Below, piece by piece: positions 46,259 through 59,939 of a DNA stretch of 64,000 bases. The stretch comes from Branchiostoma floridae (lineage: Eukaryota > Chordata > Leptocardii > Amphioxiformes > Branchiostomatidae): the NCBI RefSeq assembly GCF_000003815.2, contig NC_049986.1, forward strand, positions 1 to 64,000, read 5' to 3'. A program made the translations under genes and the position numbers. The stretch's first letter is position 1. Each line of letters begins with the position of its first letter. Under the pieces are notes generated by a model, which did not search any database, had not been told where the DNA came from, and saw only the letters and a list, made by a program, of their open reading frames with translations.

Positions 46259-46415
46259 TGTGTGTGTATTTGTTTGTATGTATGTATGTATGTGTGAAGG
46301 TGTGTGTGTATGTGTGTTTGTGTGTACTGTGTGTGTGTGTTTGTGTGTGCACGTCTGTGAATGTGTATGTGTGCTTGTATGTGTGTGTGAGTGTGTGTGT
46401 AAATGTGTGTGATTT
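46257..46415 (+). repeat. (TG/TATG)n low-complexity tract
   Basis: A long GT-rich simple sequence directly behind the Penelope-like remnant. Frames through it (Cys/Val-rich or Thr/His-rich) are artefacts. Confidence 0.9.
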
Positions 46416-48559
46416 TAAACACATATATTCGGAAGACAGACAGCATACGTGCATTGCCGCGCTGTGCCTTGACGTTCTTGACACCTGTCAATCACTGTTA
46501 TTGAGAAAGAACATGACCCCTTGACTGAAGTATAAGTATACCTCAGGGCTTCATGTCATGATTATTGTATTTTACCCGAAATAACAGGAAAGGTCTGCGA
46601 CGTCTCTAAAAAAACACATGATTTAATGACTAAATTAAGAGTTCTCACGTACATACATTGTTTCTCCCTCCCAGCCCAGATTAACTCATTTTCCCAGAAA
46701 ATCAGTCTGCCACTTACAGAAAAACAAAACGCCATTCGCACCACCTGATGCCACGTCATCCCTCCAGATAAAGGAGAATATAGCCTTACTTCGTCAGACT
46801 AATTAAAACCGGACTAAAACCCACTACATGAAGAATGGTGGAACATTATTTTTTATAGTTATAATCCATGTCAAAACACTTCATCACATATCTCATCCCT
46901 GCCAATTTTGCTCACTTTTCAAGTCGTCCATGGCCCATAGGTGACAGGCGGAACTCTCGCCGACACTATACAGCGGCTCTCCGGCAATCCAAACAGCACG
47001 ATCTTGTGTTTTCAATTTTTAGAAATTTATTGAAAAACCAAATAAGGATGTCAGGATGCTCAACGTTCAACAAAATCATCATATTCTCAATTCATTAATG
47101 ATAACAAATACGTGACTAAAGTTGCCTATTTCTGTTGTTACAAAAGAAAACGCGAGAAGCGCAAATCCACGGGATCCCATTTGACCGGTCTTGACTGAAG
47201 ACAAAAAAGGAGCTCAAGAAAACATGGATCGAAAACGATATCTTAAATTTCTAAATCAGTTGTTCATAAAGTAAAAAAGACTTGGTTTTAGAAAAATTCA
47301 ACATCAAGAGGACATATGCCTGTATTTCTTTCCCAAAATTTGAACTCTGTGAAAAATGATTCTGTTATGAAACCACCTGAATTTACTCTCTAACTTACCC
47401 TCGTAAGTATAATTCTGTCTGCCCTCCCCCCGAAGGAATAGTTCGTACCAACTCCCAAATCTAAATTGGCCAATCACATCTCATCATTAGCATAATAACG
47501 TACAGTCAGCATGTTTAACCTATGATGTTACATATATATTATGTTATACATAAATATATATACACACTGCATTCTGCCTGATGGTAAGCGATCAGATCGC
47601 AGTCACGGTAAACACACCCAGAAAGCTGTCGCCACCTAGAACTTGAGTCGCATCTTCAGGAAGCAGTAACGTCTTGAGTTCAGGTAACGTCTTGAGTCAC
47701 ATGAGCGCGTGAGTAGGGATATCTTAAATTCACTTCATCTTTGCTGTTTTCCCTACATATTAGCTTGCGAGTCTAATTTTGAAGTAGCTTATTTCATTAA
47801 CAAAATGGATTGGGCGTGTCCTTTCCACAACAACAGTTTCAAACCAGATAGACTGCTTCTTGTTGTGTATTTGCGTGGGTTACATTGTCTTGTAGTTGTT
47901 TATTGTCCCTCATGACATTTAAATCGAAAGATTGGTAAATCCCAAATTCCATGAAGTACAATACCTCAGAAAAAAAAACATATCAAGAGAAAGCGTCACG
48001 TCAGCAACAAGCCCAGATAATACAGTAGGTAGGGACTTCAAAGCTCCATGTTGATTGGATTTGTCTACTGCTCCCAGCCACGGGCGTCGGCGGTTATTTT
48101 CTTATACTCTGATTTGCTATTTTTAAGATATTCGTGCCAGATTTTTATACGGATAAGGTCATACGCCGACCGATCGGGAAAAGAATGGATAAAGTATTCG
48201 GTACGCCTTATGTTGAACATGATGTGTTGTGGTTTCTCCTGATTCGACTAAATCATGTTCTTATTAGTCAGTTACCTTGACGATTGGATATGCACATAAG
48301 AGGAACGCGTAAGCTGGTGCGATTGGTTAATTGTAATTATGTAATATCCAGGCAGGAGAATCAGCCAGGGGCTATTTCATCAGTTATACTTGTAGGCGTT
48401 TTCTGTGTTTCGACGGCGCTATGTAATGCTGGGGTTCCTGCCCCTAGCAGCTTGCTTGTGAAACGCGACATGTTTTGAAAATTCTTCAGAGGGATAACTT
48501 AGTAAAATGATATTTGGCATGCAGGTAGGAAAGACAATCGTCATAATCATCGATCGATG
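46416..48559 (+). other. Gene-poor intergenic stretch
   Basis: No domain-bearing frame. A short direct repeat of GTAACGTCTTGAGT lies at about 47667-47695. Confidence 0.35.
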
Positions 48560-48835
48560 TGCTTATTGCAAAAAGTACTACGGGGTTACACCGCCCCTTA
48601 CAGGGTGATATACCCTTTCGTATGGCTAATTACAAGACGGTGATGTGCCATGGTCTCTCCTCTGGGTAAATGGTGTAAATCACCGTGTGGCTGATACGAG
48701 ACAGAGGGAGAATGATTGGCATCGCACACCGCTACCGCACATCGCACGTGTGACGGGTTCTCTCGCGTACTAGAGGTGTGGCTCTCTCCAACCACAGGAC
48801 CCCATTTAACGTCCTATCCGAGGGAGCATAGAGAA
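48560..48835 (-). mobile_element. SINE-like element
   Basis: The minus strand reads CTCGGATAGGACGTTAAATG, GGGTCCTGTGGTTGGAGAGA and GAGAGAACCCGTCACACGTG. This is the conserved central/tail wording of tRNA-derived SINEs in marine invertebrates. The head is not clear. Confidence 0.5.
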
Positions 48836-50459
48836 AAATATGCCTAATGAGATACACATTGTGCAAATCAGCGTCTAATTTACATAACTCATCAAGAAAG
48901 TCTATGATTTAAGTTTAATACATGTAACGCAGTCGAAGGGGCATTGCTCACGCTTATTTCATAAAACAGTTAAAACGACGTAACGCGGCTATCCAGTGAA
49001 ACTACCCTCTACTGCGATACTTATATCAGGGTATTAGTTGACTGCATGTACATAAGAATTGGTTAAAGAATAAGGTTTTGGGCTAAAGACTTATTGTTGG
49101 TATTTGTGCAATACTGAACGAAGTTGTCCACGAAATCATTTTTGCGCCATTTTCGTCGCGTTCATGAATATCTTAAAAAAATCCCTGTGCTGATTTCCAG
49201 AAACCTTGCCTTTTTATTATATGTAGCTTATTGTCGACGTGAATACATGGGAGCGCAGTGCCCGTATAGCAAATTATTCACTCTGTTGAAGACAAGACGC
49301 GGACCCCCACGCGTTTAAAACATAACATATTCAGTTGGAACGAGTCGGCGGAGCAGAAACCATAGGGCATTATGTTCACCTAGCCTTTGTCACGGTGTCG
49401 TAAGCACCTAGAATTCACTAACCATCTTAAAATTGATATGCTTATTCCTCCCAACATTAGCTTTCCATTGATAACGGGGGCCCCCCTAAGATGTTACGTT
49501 TTTTTAAGCGCTCGAACTCGCGGCGCTCCATCACTAGTTGCCAAAAAGTGGTCACGTTTTGATCAATAAATTTTTAACACATTCATTTAGAGAGCATACT
49601 TAAATAAGGAATGCATTCATACGGTTTAAGAACCCTTCACCATCCGTGTTACAACTGGCAAACACCGAGGACGTTATCGTGAATATAACTTCCGATTTTG
49701 AGCTGCGTTACACCAGATTTTTTGGCCCCAGTGGGCTTTCCTTGGCATTGCAGCGCAATTGCTATCTCGTGTTATGAACAAGTTACAGTCACGAAATTTG
49801 GGTATAATATAGTTTTTGTGCTGAGGAAAAAGGGACAAAAGTTTGGGTAAAAAATGGTCAGTTTTGGGATATAACGGGCATTTTTGTCAAAAACGTCTGA
49901 AGTGGATAACTCAAGAAGAAAACAACAGAAAATGTTTTACGAAAGAAAATACTAATTTTGCGAAATTCGAGTACATTTGCATAATTAATTAACATATTCT
50001 ATCATAGCAGTTTTTTTTATGTTTCTCTTGTTTCTCACAAAATATGGTCTGAACATTTAAGTGATAGATAGCTTTCAGCGTCATGACTAGGTGGGGGCAA
50101 GTTTCAGCCTCCTAACATTTAATTTCGAAATATAACGCATGAAATTATGATAGGTGAAACATAGCAGATATGCAAATGGAACCTGCTTTTCATAAAATCT
50201 GACCGCTTTATGATTACGTCAGTCAATGATGAACAACAATATCAAAAATCATGTTAATTAAAATATTGTTTAAGTCATCTGCATGAACTTTGCAAAAGCT
50301 CGTAATATATTATGAAGGTATAAGGTCGCCGAACTCTAGTTTGATAAGGCAACTACGAAACATTGATTATCTTAAACAGCGGACACTAGAGTCTAGTTCG
50401 TTCCAATGACTTACGCAATACGGGACAAGTGATTTACTAAGTCTATTAGTTGAATATCT
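48836..50459 (+). other. Gene-poor intergenic stretch
   Basis: AT-rich, nothing recognised. Confidence 0.3.
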
Positions 50460-50765
50460 TGAAAGTCTAATATTGAATTTGTTTCTTAAGTTGTAGTTTG
50501 AATTACTTCTCGGGAGAGCAAATCGAGAGAATCCCGTGTTAAACCGTTTACTATCTTATAGAACAACAATAAACGGTGGTAATGTTGTCTGCTGGAGATC
50601 AACTCCCATCCCAGCTCTTCACACACATTGGAATAAAAAGACTCTTTAATGGCTCCTGACACAACTATGAAACATTCGTATTGGATTCTCTTCTCTAAAA
50701 GGGAAGGTTGCTCCGCTGAACAGCCGTGCCAAACTACATTTGTATATTCCAGACTAAGACAAATA
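50460..50765 (-). mobile_element. Decayed LINE, C-terminal reverse-transcriptase fragment
   Basis: On the minus strand an open stretch reads SLEYTNVVWHGCS, KRIQYECFIVVSGAIK, CEELGWELISSRQHYHRLLL and FYKIVNGL, the C-terminal signature of CR1-like LINE proteins. A stop then interrupts the frame near 50484. The catalytic part is absent. Confidence 0.75.
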
Positions 50766-51260
50766 GAAGACTAAGTCTTGTATATATTTTGTGAAACGTA
50801 GCGGGGAAGTTTGAACTTAAGGGACCTAAAATCATTATTTCTTCAAAACATTACTACATACATTGTTTAAGTGGATGTGCCAGGACATTTTAGAAGTTGA
50901 AAAAGTACCAATTTGTTTATAAGATGAGAAATTTGCAATTTCGGTAGTTCCAAGAAAAAGTGTTATCAATATTTGGTATGTAATTAGCGCTTGATAAGAC
51001 CTAGAACTGATTAGATTTTGGGCTCCCTATAGTGGCTTGTTAGAAACTGCAGAGGCCGGTTTGTGTTAAACTTTAAAAGAGAATAACTCAGGGACAGGTC
51101 GACGGATCGTCATGACTTTTTCGACATGTAGATTCATAAAGTAAGTATTGATTATGCAAATTGGAATATTAATTGCGTAAATATTTTGGAAATCGTCTAA
51201 ACCCGCTTTGGTCCATTATAATTATAGGAATATTGCAACATTTGTGACCTGAAGGGGAAA

Positions 51261-54200
51261 ATGCTGGCCTTCAACCCGGTGTATGGACATAACATGGAGG
51301 ACACGGATCCTGATGCTGACTTACGACCAGCTAGCATGGAGCCATATGCCGTTAGATATCTGGACAAAGATGCTGATGATGACAATGGCCTGTCACAAAA
51401 AAGAGAAGCTGCGTGCACTTTCTGTGATGATGCTGGAACTTCCGGGTATGATGCTGGCACTTCCGGGAATGATGTTGGCACTTCTGTGAAAGATACAGGC
51501 ACCACACCCATGCAGCAGACTGATTGGCAGGCACGTGCCGACGGTGCTGCGAGTACACCCAACCCTTTGTATGACTCCGGAGCAGGTAAGACTTTATAAT
51601 CCTGTGTCAGATTTGTCGTACGATTGTCGTACGATAACAAGCTGATTACTTTCCTGAGTAGCGAAGGTGTTGTACAAGCTTTAGCTGTCTTTTTACGAAA
51701 GGACTGTCTTAGGTGGTCGGTTCTATCAGAGACTCCTTAAAGGGGCATTCCACTCCAGAAGCGAGTGTTATTTTCTGATAGATGATATTTTTTGGGATAC
51801 AAATGCACTCGACTTTTCGCAAAGTTACCTGATTGGTCTTTTAGACAATATTCTTTTCTAAATTAGAGCACCCCCATGTGGACCCGCTTCTAATGTACTG
51901 CGCCGTATATGAGTTCGCGACATCCGTCACACCTTCTCGCTAACGGTAGTCGGGATAAGCTTGACAAAGCAGTCAAGTGACTAGCACACATGTAGGGAAA
52001 TACAAAAAAAAGTTTGAAGACTATATCATCTTGGGTTGGGGATATTTGGCCACTTAACTATAAGGAGTTGAAAGTCGGTCAACGTAAAATGGCGGCGCCA
52101 AAACTGCTTGTGTGGCCGACGTTGGGCACAATTTCTCGCTAACGGTAGAACCGCTGAGCGAACGAAAATGGTAAGGTGGCTATCGGACATTTAGGAAGTA
52201 ACACATAAAGTTTGAAGCTCATCGGTTCTTGGAATCCAGAGATGTGGTCACTTTTGTGGATCATTCTTCTCTAAAAAGGCTACTTTTATACATTAACAAA
52301 TTACTACAGAATGACCCACAAACGTTCTAATGACGTTTGTGCACACACATACAGTCTACTCAAAAAGTGATCCTAAAACATCATAGTATCGAAATCTATA
52401 CTAGTACTAAACGGTACCTGTTGCCATGGTCAAAGCCACGTCCTCCCTCAGCAGCGCACAATGCATTGGAAGGGTCCTCAAGGGAAATCAAGAACTCGTT
52501 TGCTACAAGGTTCCCTCTGCGTTTAAGCTTAAACTTGTGGTAAATTTGACCAAACAAACTTGATTCAAACATAATTATTTATTCTCTGAGGAATAATAAT
52601 GCTCGTTTCTGGAGTGGAATGCTCCTTTAATAACTCTATCGTAAGACAAACTTCGCCAGATGAATTTGACGTCGTGATACCTCGCTAATTCGACTGCAAT
52701 ACAGATAAATCTGATTTCTTAAGCACCCAATCGACGTTATCTTAATTATCAGACTACAACAAACGGTCCAAAAACTTAAAAGAAGACAGCATACAATAAT
52801 CAATATTTTTCTTTTGGCAGACTGCTTCGTTTCAAGAGCAATGTTTAGTGACTAGGTGTCAAATGTGATCCGTAATAATATTGTTTAGGCGTCAAATATG
52901 CGGTCAAGTCTAATATTGACAAGATCGGTTAGCCATTTGTATGTGAAAGAAAACAGAAATACATGAAATACTAGTAAATGAATAAATAATATACTAGATT
53001 TACCTGTACCGTTGTAGATGCGCTACCTGGTACTATATTACACTTGGGATGAACATATAGGGTATGTTACCTGGTACCTAATTATATAAGACGATACTAC
53101 ATGGTTTTGTGCAAACAAACATTCAATTGAAATGAAAAAGACACCTTTTTGAAGTAATCAACTTCTAAAATGTATTTTTCTTTTGTGTGTGTGTGTGTGG
53201 GGGGGGGAGATCACCAGCCGGGGAGGGCGAGGTCGCTTGTGATTTCACGGGGGGGCACTGATGATTTCACCCCCGGGGGCGAGATATCGGGGGGTGGGGC
53301 AAGATCGCTGTAACACCGTTCGTTCTGTTGATGTTATCAATCGACACGTGGGTTCTGTCAATAATTGAATCTTTTTTTACAATTGTTTGTATTGTAATTT
53401 ATTGCACTGTGTTTTATTTACGATTTGCCTACTGTTCGTGAAAATTAAGCTATGTACGTAATTTCTAGCACGAAAGTTGGACCTAAATTGCGACGATATA
53501 TCTACGATCCTTCTCAGTTTTTGCATGTCTTTGACTTTGACTGGAGTTGGACAGTCAGAACTTTCGTGTTGGAAATTAAAGTTAAAAGTTAAGACAAGAA
53601 AACACTCCTTTTTGATCCTCTTGTTTTCTATCAGACCGCACGTATCCGGGTGGCGCAAGTGGCCGACGTGCTCGCTGTCGCTCCATCCGCTCCCAGCTTA
53701 TCTACATCGCCACGGCCATTGCTGCGCTGCTAAGTCTGGTCGCTATTGTACTTGCCCTTTTGGCGATCACCAACAATAGGGTAAACGCTCTCGTAACATA
53801 AAGGCCTGTTGTAAAGCATTTTCTTTCGACACTACATCTGTTCTGTTTATTGCGTCCATCAAGCCATATCATTCTGCCTTTTACTCTGTGACTGGAGGGT
53901 CGGCAGAGTATTGTGAATGGTTGAGTGTTCGCCTCTATATTTCTATGTTCTGTTTGCCTTATTCGTATGTGGTTTGGCTAGTCGTCTGTACTCAGTTGTG
54001 AAATGATGCACGTTCTTATTTTTCGCGTTAGCTGTTAATATAATCGATGTAACAATGAATTAATGAAAGACCTTTATTGTACATTCATGCCTCGATGGGC
54101 TAGATACAGGTCACTCATAACAGACATAACTGATAACAGACATAACAAACATATGCAAAAACAACAAGATACAATTTAACTATTTGAAGGCACTAAGCTA

Positions 54201-57200
54201 ACCGAAAACAACCGAAAACAACCAAAAACAACCGAAAACAACTTGACATCTACCGAAAACAACCGAAAACAACTCGTAAAATACGGAAAACAATGAAAAC
54301 AATTTGATATCTACCGAAAACAACTCCATAAATACCGAAAACACCTCAATAAATACCGAAAGCAACTCAATAAATACCGAAAACAACTCGAAACCTCCTA
54401 AAAAACGCATGAACAACCGATCAGATCTCTAAAACTGCCGGAAAATGACTCTTAAACAACTACTTATTACTATTTTATTTTCATCTACTCGTTACTATCC
54501 CTTGCATTATTTTCTCCTTGGCCGAGGGAGAGAATGGGGTGATTCTGGAGCATTTTTGCAGCAAAGGGGATGTAGACTGTGGAAACACCTTTCTATCACA
54601 CACTGTTTCATTTTGATCATTTAGTTTAATCCAGAATAAGGGGCCTCTGTGGTGTGTCCATTTAAACCGATTTGTTGTGATAGCGGAATGTGTTAAAATT
54701 GAGCAAGAAATGTACTAGATTGTTTTGGTTGCTAGAAAAGAATGTAGTACACATGAGGTAAATTTGCAGCAGGCAGATTCAACAGTAATTAATAAGCAAA
54801 CCCATTTTCGAAGCAGTTTTGTCGGGGGATAGTAGTGACTGCGATTTCATGTTGGGGCCACTACTACACCCCCGCTCCACCGTAACCTCTGCTTGGAGTT
54901 ACACAATAGATGCCAAGTAGTATAGATATCCATTGATGAGTTTGCGAGTTAACTAAGCAGTCCCCGTTTATAACATACAGGATACTTACAGGATAGGTGA
55001 ATCTGAATTCGAACATTAATATATTCCAAAAGGCAAAGGAGATCACTGACTCTATTATTACTAATATTGTATCAATAACATGGGTCGTCCTAGCCTAACT
55101 TCTGTCCAAAATAAAATCAAGATTATTAAATAATAACCCATTGAAATGATTGTCTGTTGTTTATGGTTGTGTCGAGTTGTTTTCGGTAGTTAAAAGTTGT
55201 TTTCGGTTGTTTTCGGTAGTTAAAAGTTGTTTTCGGTTGTTTTAGGTATTTAGTGAAAGTTGTTTTCGGTTGTTTTCGGTATTTAGTGAAAGTTGTTTTC
55301 GGTTGTTTTCGGTTGTTTTCGGTATTTAGTGAGACCCGTACAGGACCTGGTGTAGATATACGAACAGATAATGTTTGATGTAACAATATCAGAAATCACA
55401 GGCAATGTGGTTTCGGCGTTTGGTAATCAGCTTATCTCCAAGCAGATTGGGTGGGTTATGTGTCGCGGTAGTGGTATCCATAACAGATGTTTGACTCTGG
55501 AACAGCTGAAGTCGTAAAACAACTGTATCGGGTATCCCCGACAATTTTGAATATGGTATGAACTGTATTTATCTACGTGTGCGTTTAGGGACCTGGTGTG
55601 CTATTCTTTATTTGTGCTGTTAGTTGTTTTGTGTTACGCTGATGCTGTGTTGGTATGTACTGGAATGTTGTTTTTATATATCTAGTATCAATTTGTAGAC
55701 GTGTGGTTCCATTGGTAATCAGCTTGTCGCCAAGCAAATGGGGTCGGTTATGAGTTGTCTATTGCAAGAACAGCTGTCGTATTATATGTAATATTAACGC
55801 CAATAGCTGACTTCGTGACCAACTGTTTGGGGTTTTCCAGACAATTTTCAATATTTTTCATTTTTGTCGTTCTTTTGAGACGCTGATTTTGCCGTTGATG
55901 CGTACAAGATTGGTTTTTAGGTACGTTTTTGGCACACGTCGATGTGCTGTGTTCTGTATTCGATGTACACACAACGTCACACACAACAGAAGACAACACA
56001 ACCGACATAGAAACCATGATTACGTCACAGAGTTTCGCTACCTACGGTCATTTGTTCATATTGTTTTCTAACGTTTGGTCTGACCTACATATGTACGTCT
56101 ATACGATCGTAGGAAATATCTGAACTGACCCCCTCTGTCGACGCCCTTTACCGCAACCAAGGCAACATGTCCACCGCTGTCAATGCCTTGAAGCGCGACA
56201 TGCGCCAACTGTCCACCACTGTTGACGCCTTGAAGCGCGACCAAGACCACATGCGCCAACTATCCACCACATTTGACGCCTTGAAGCCTGACCAAGATGA
56301 CATGCCCACCACTGTTGACGCCTTGAAACTCGACCAGGACAAGGAGCAAATCCGAACCGCCGCTTTGGAGCAGCGTCTTCACGAAATGACTAAGTCGCCA
56401 GGTAGATTGTTCTTTTTGGTGTCAAATGTACCATTTATGATGGCAGCGTCAGTAGTATAATAGCAGTTAAGTTTTTCACTAGCTACCATTGCTTCAATAA
56501 ATGATATTATTTACCTTATAAATGATTCCCATGTCTGTATGACCTCTAGCATAAATGATGCACGTACACGTGTGGTACCATGGTGATCAGTATCACCTTA
56601 TTTACATCATCAAAGTTGTCCTTACATGTACGTGTGCATATATATCTACTGCCTTGTTTTACTTAGTGGTTCACGTACTTCTACCATTTACTAACTAGAG
56701 TTCCACGACCACATACCCTCGCCAAATGACTCTATCTTTTGTATCAATCGTGTTTGTCATAAATTATGCAAATAATGTTCTCATTTCCATAGATTATAAA
56801 ACTTGATCATCTCCTACAGGCGTACGCAGTCTATGTTAAGAAAGAAAGCTTTTATCGCATTTTCTAATAATTTATGCAAATGAGGACCTCATTTGTACAT
56901 GTATAATTAATGTTCAATAATGGTTACCTGTACATGACTTTCAAATGCTACAAGTAAGAAGTTCCTGTCATTTACCAAAATTACATTAATAGCATTTTCT
57001 CAATAATTTTGCAAATTTGGTCTTTATTTTGCATAATATATCAATTTTTTTAAGCTACAAATTTCACATGTTGCAATGGTCCAATTGAACTGAGCGTGTT
57101 TAGAAATTTTCTTCATTTGTTATGCAAATTAAATTCCAATTTGCATAGTTAATATGTAAATATATGTCACACTTGATAAGATAAATACATGGCAATGAAT

Positions 57201-59081
57201 TATAAAACATAAACAGTGGCAGGGAGGCCAAGGCTTCTGCTTATGGGAAGGTCTCTGTTTACCAACTTATTACAACGCGGTGGTACAAGGTGTAATTAAG
57301 GTGGGGTGACACCTGCGTATATTTTCAAGCCACATGAGTTCCGTTTTGACATTTTGGAGAATTTCTTCCTATACCTTGAATAAACTGAACGCAAATGTGT
57401 CTACAATGCTTACAAGTATAGCATTGAAAAAACATCGTTTTGGTTGAACGAAAGGTCCATACTGGCCTTTTCCATCTTTACAATTTCCGTGTCAAAATAT
57501 CGTATTAAAATGTGTATCAGAAACAAGCGTATATACGTGTCATGGTAAAAATAAATCATTTACTGTCGCAGTGGACAACAATGAACAAAGAATGAACTAA
57601 ACTGAGACCAAAATCAAATTTATAAGGAGTCTATCAACAAATGGCTCTTCCTCTAGCCATGGTTGTCATTTGCGTGTACATATATTTAGTCATTTTAAAG
57701 CGAAATCTTAAATGGCTTGCTGCATTTTTTCCTGATAGCTCCCAAGAAGTGGCGTGAAGACGGGCGTTGCGGGCAGTGGTTCCCTGCTGAAGACGGTAAC
57801 CCTGCTGAATGTGACCCGGCAGGTGATTACGCATGCTGCTCCGAGTTCACCTGGTGCGGCAAGACTGCGGCCCACTGTGACTGTCCGGCTTGTGTCGACT
57901 ACAGAAATACAGGTACATTACTCGCTTTGTTATCAGAAAAGATGAAGACATTCACGCCCAGCCCCATCTAAATGTATCACGTTTGACCGGCAATGTGGCA
58001 TCTGTGCATCTCCACCTTTTCGACAATTTTACGTCTATTTATACATAGATCGGAAAGAATTAGAAATATCATTTCCATAAAGTGAAGGGTTTATATAATA
58101 GAATAAAAATGCCGGCTTTATCGATATTTTCAAAATATATTATGGGATAACAGGTAAATATAAGCGCAAAAGTATTTGGACTTGTTCATCTTCTTGATAA
58201 GTGTGTCTTGTTGGTGTTATGGTAGTGCTTGCAGGCGACGAAACAAACGACGAGTTGAAACAAAAGTATCGATATATCAGCCCGCGCTTGTTTACGCGGT
58301 ACATCATCAGAAATTCTGACACGGAAATGGTGCCATAGGGTGTGTACGTACGTTGTAACACAGCAAACTAAGTGTTTCTTACAATGCGGTGCAAGCTATT
58401 ACCTAAAATATCTTTAGATCTTGTTCAACATGCAATCCTAAAATCTAACGAACACGGATCGAAAACGTTTACATGAGTGCTTTTTTGTAAGAAACTGCAA
58501 ACTAGTGATGAGATTCGCGTGAAAATAAGCTCATATGTTCCATGATGATATGGTTGGCCAATGATTTTTAACAATTATGTCATCACATTAGCATAATAAA
58601 AGTCACTTTTAGACACATTCCATATGAAAGATATATCAAACAAGTTAAGTTTAGGAAGAAATTTTTTAATCTCATTGTTTAACCAAATTTAGCAGATTTC
58701 ATAAAATATGCCTTTCAGAATTCTTTTGCCATTGCAACACGAATAATTAAAAAAATTAATCTATTTGTTTTAATTGTTGCCAACAATATTCTAGAAAAAA
58801 AGTCACTATTGGTTGTCCTAGCCGTTTGGGAGTTCTATGACGTGTCAAAGATGTCGCGGGCACTTCTAGCTTCACCTTGTTTGACTTTACCTCATGGATA
58901 TATGATATGGAAGAATATTTCTATAGTTCTCTCTCTGGAGATATATATAGATTATGAGACTGATAACAACTGTTCACACATGACATCCAATTTCACCACA
59001 GGTTCAAACACCCACAGCGAATCCTGGTCTACAGTTAACAACACTTTCAATGACAGCATCCCATCCTTCAACCCCACCTAA
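51261..59081 (+). CDS. Type II membrane protein with VDALK coiled repeats and a hevein-like domain, gene D
   Basis: Five exons agree in phase: 51261-51585, 53635-53780, 56113-56401, 57739-57912 and 59002-59081, giving 337 residues. The cytoplasmic N-terminus (about 120 aa) has an imperfect DAGTSG/DVGTS repeat and a NPLYDSG motif, then basic residues and one membrane helix (LIYIATAIAALLSLVAIVLA). The stalk carries four to five copies of a TVDALKRDQD-like unit, likely a coiled coil. A cysteine-rich module follows (RCGQWFPAED, CCSEFTWCG, HCDCPACVDYR) with the CCS-x-x-x-WCG spacing of hevein/type 1 chitin-binding domains. A short Asn/Ser-rich tail ends it. Inference: a cell-surface sugar-binding protein, trimeric perhaps. 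The last exon rests on a weak acceptor and phase alone. Confidence 0.78.
53188..53300 (+). repeat. G-rich tract with four or more G-runs in a gene D intron
   Basis: A (GT)n run passes into nine Gs and further runs of three to seven Gs, with an ATTTCAC phrase repeated (GTGATTTCACGG, GATGATTTCACC). It could form G-quadruplexes on the plus strand. Confidence 0.7.
54190..55340. repeat. Fold-back-like structure with (ACCGAAAACA)n arms
   Basis: The left arm (about 54198-54395) is a minisatellite of ACCGAAAACA units spaced by ACTCAATAAAT-like phrases. The right arm (about 55175-55330) carries the reverse complement, GTTGTTTTCGGT with TATTTAGTGAAA spacers. About 780 non-coding bases lie between, inside a gene D intron. 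Tandem-repeat arms in inverted order are typical of Foldback-type elements. No target duplication was found. Confidence 0.55.
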
Positions 59082-59418
59082 ACATCCTCTCCCTGCACTA
59101 CCCAATCCCTGGGCAAAGGTAAGGGTATTTTACAGCACCTTCACATATTATCTTTGATCTGCAGGAGTATAAGAGAGTTGACAAAAAATGATCAGTTTAG
59201 AGCCTTAGTAGCTACAGAAAACCCGATGTTATCTGCGGCAGTGAGTTGCACTCATCGATCAGACCAAGGAGGTTGAACCTCCTTGATCAGACCCTGTCTA
59301 TACAAAAGCCGGAAATATTTCCAGAATGTATATAGCCCATGATCACTCAAATGCGGAGATTGTATAGGTTATGATACATCAGGCATGATATAGACCCTTA
59401 TTTGTTGACTCAGCTTAT
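59082..59418 (+). other. 3' flank of gene D
   Basis: Contains an AGGAGGTTGAACCTCCT palindrome near 59266. No gene is seen. Confidence 0.3.
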
Positions 59419-59760
59419 ATGCCCCCAACCTCTGGACTTGTTGTGCAGGAACGTGAGACATCCTTGAGCAGCATTGTAGATGTACCGTCCCCACCAAATG
59501 TTGCACTATTCTGGGACGTCAATATGCCGGACATTTGTTGGCCCTCGAGGCCTCGTAATCCCACGCCCAAATATGAAATGGGACTGAACGAGAAACTCCT
59601 AGAGGTAGTACAGAGCTGTAGCCTGTCCCAGGTGGTATTGGCTCCGACATGCGGCCACAATATTCTGGACTTGGCTTCGGTGTCTAATCCTGACCTGGTG
59701 GAGAAGGTCAGTGTCTCTCCGGGGATAAGTGACCATGACGCTGTCAGTAGGTATAAACAG
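59419..59760 (+). mobile_element. LINE endonuclease fragment
   Basis: The frame reads DVNMPDICWPS, LSQVVLAPTCGHNILDL, then VEKVSVSPGISDHDAV, the second half of an APE-type LINE endonuclease ending in the catalytic Ser-Asp-His. The usual Gly-Asp-Phe-Asn is changed to Trp-Asp-Val-Asn. No reverse transcriptase follows, so the copy is truncated and inactive. Confidence 0.75.
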
Positions 59761-59939
59761 TCACGGCAAACACAACAGCAAAATATACTTCCTTGGCTCT
59801 CTCACTGGAAATCCATATGCCATCTCACTTCTAGGGCATAACCCTTGACCTCAGCATCAAGTGATTGAAAACAAATGGATGCCTCCAGTTCCATCAACAA
59901 GGCTAAGAGGTCTATCTACCACTAACCAAATCTTGAGTC

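Noticed and set aside
54198-55386. Phe/Leu/Ser-rich and Lys/Thr/Gln-rich frames
   Set aside because: They are readings of the ACCGAAAACA minisatellite and its inverted copy.
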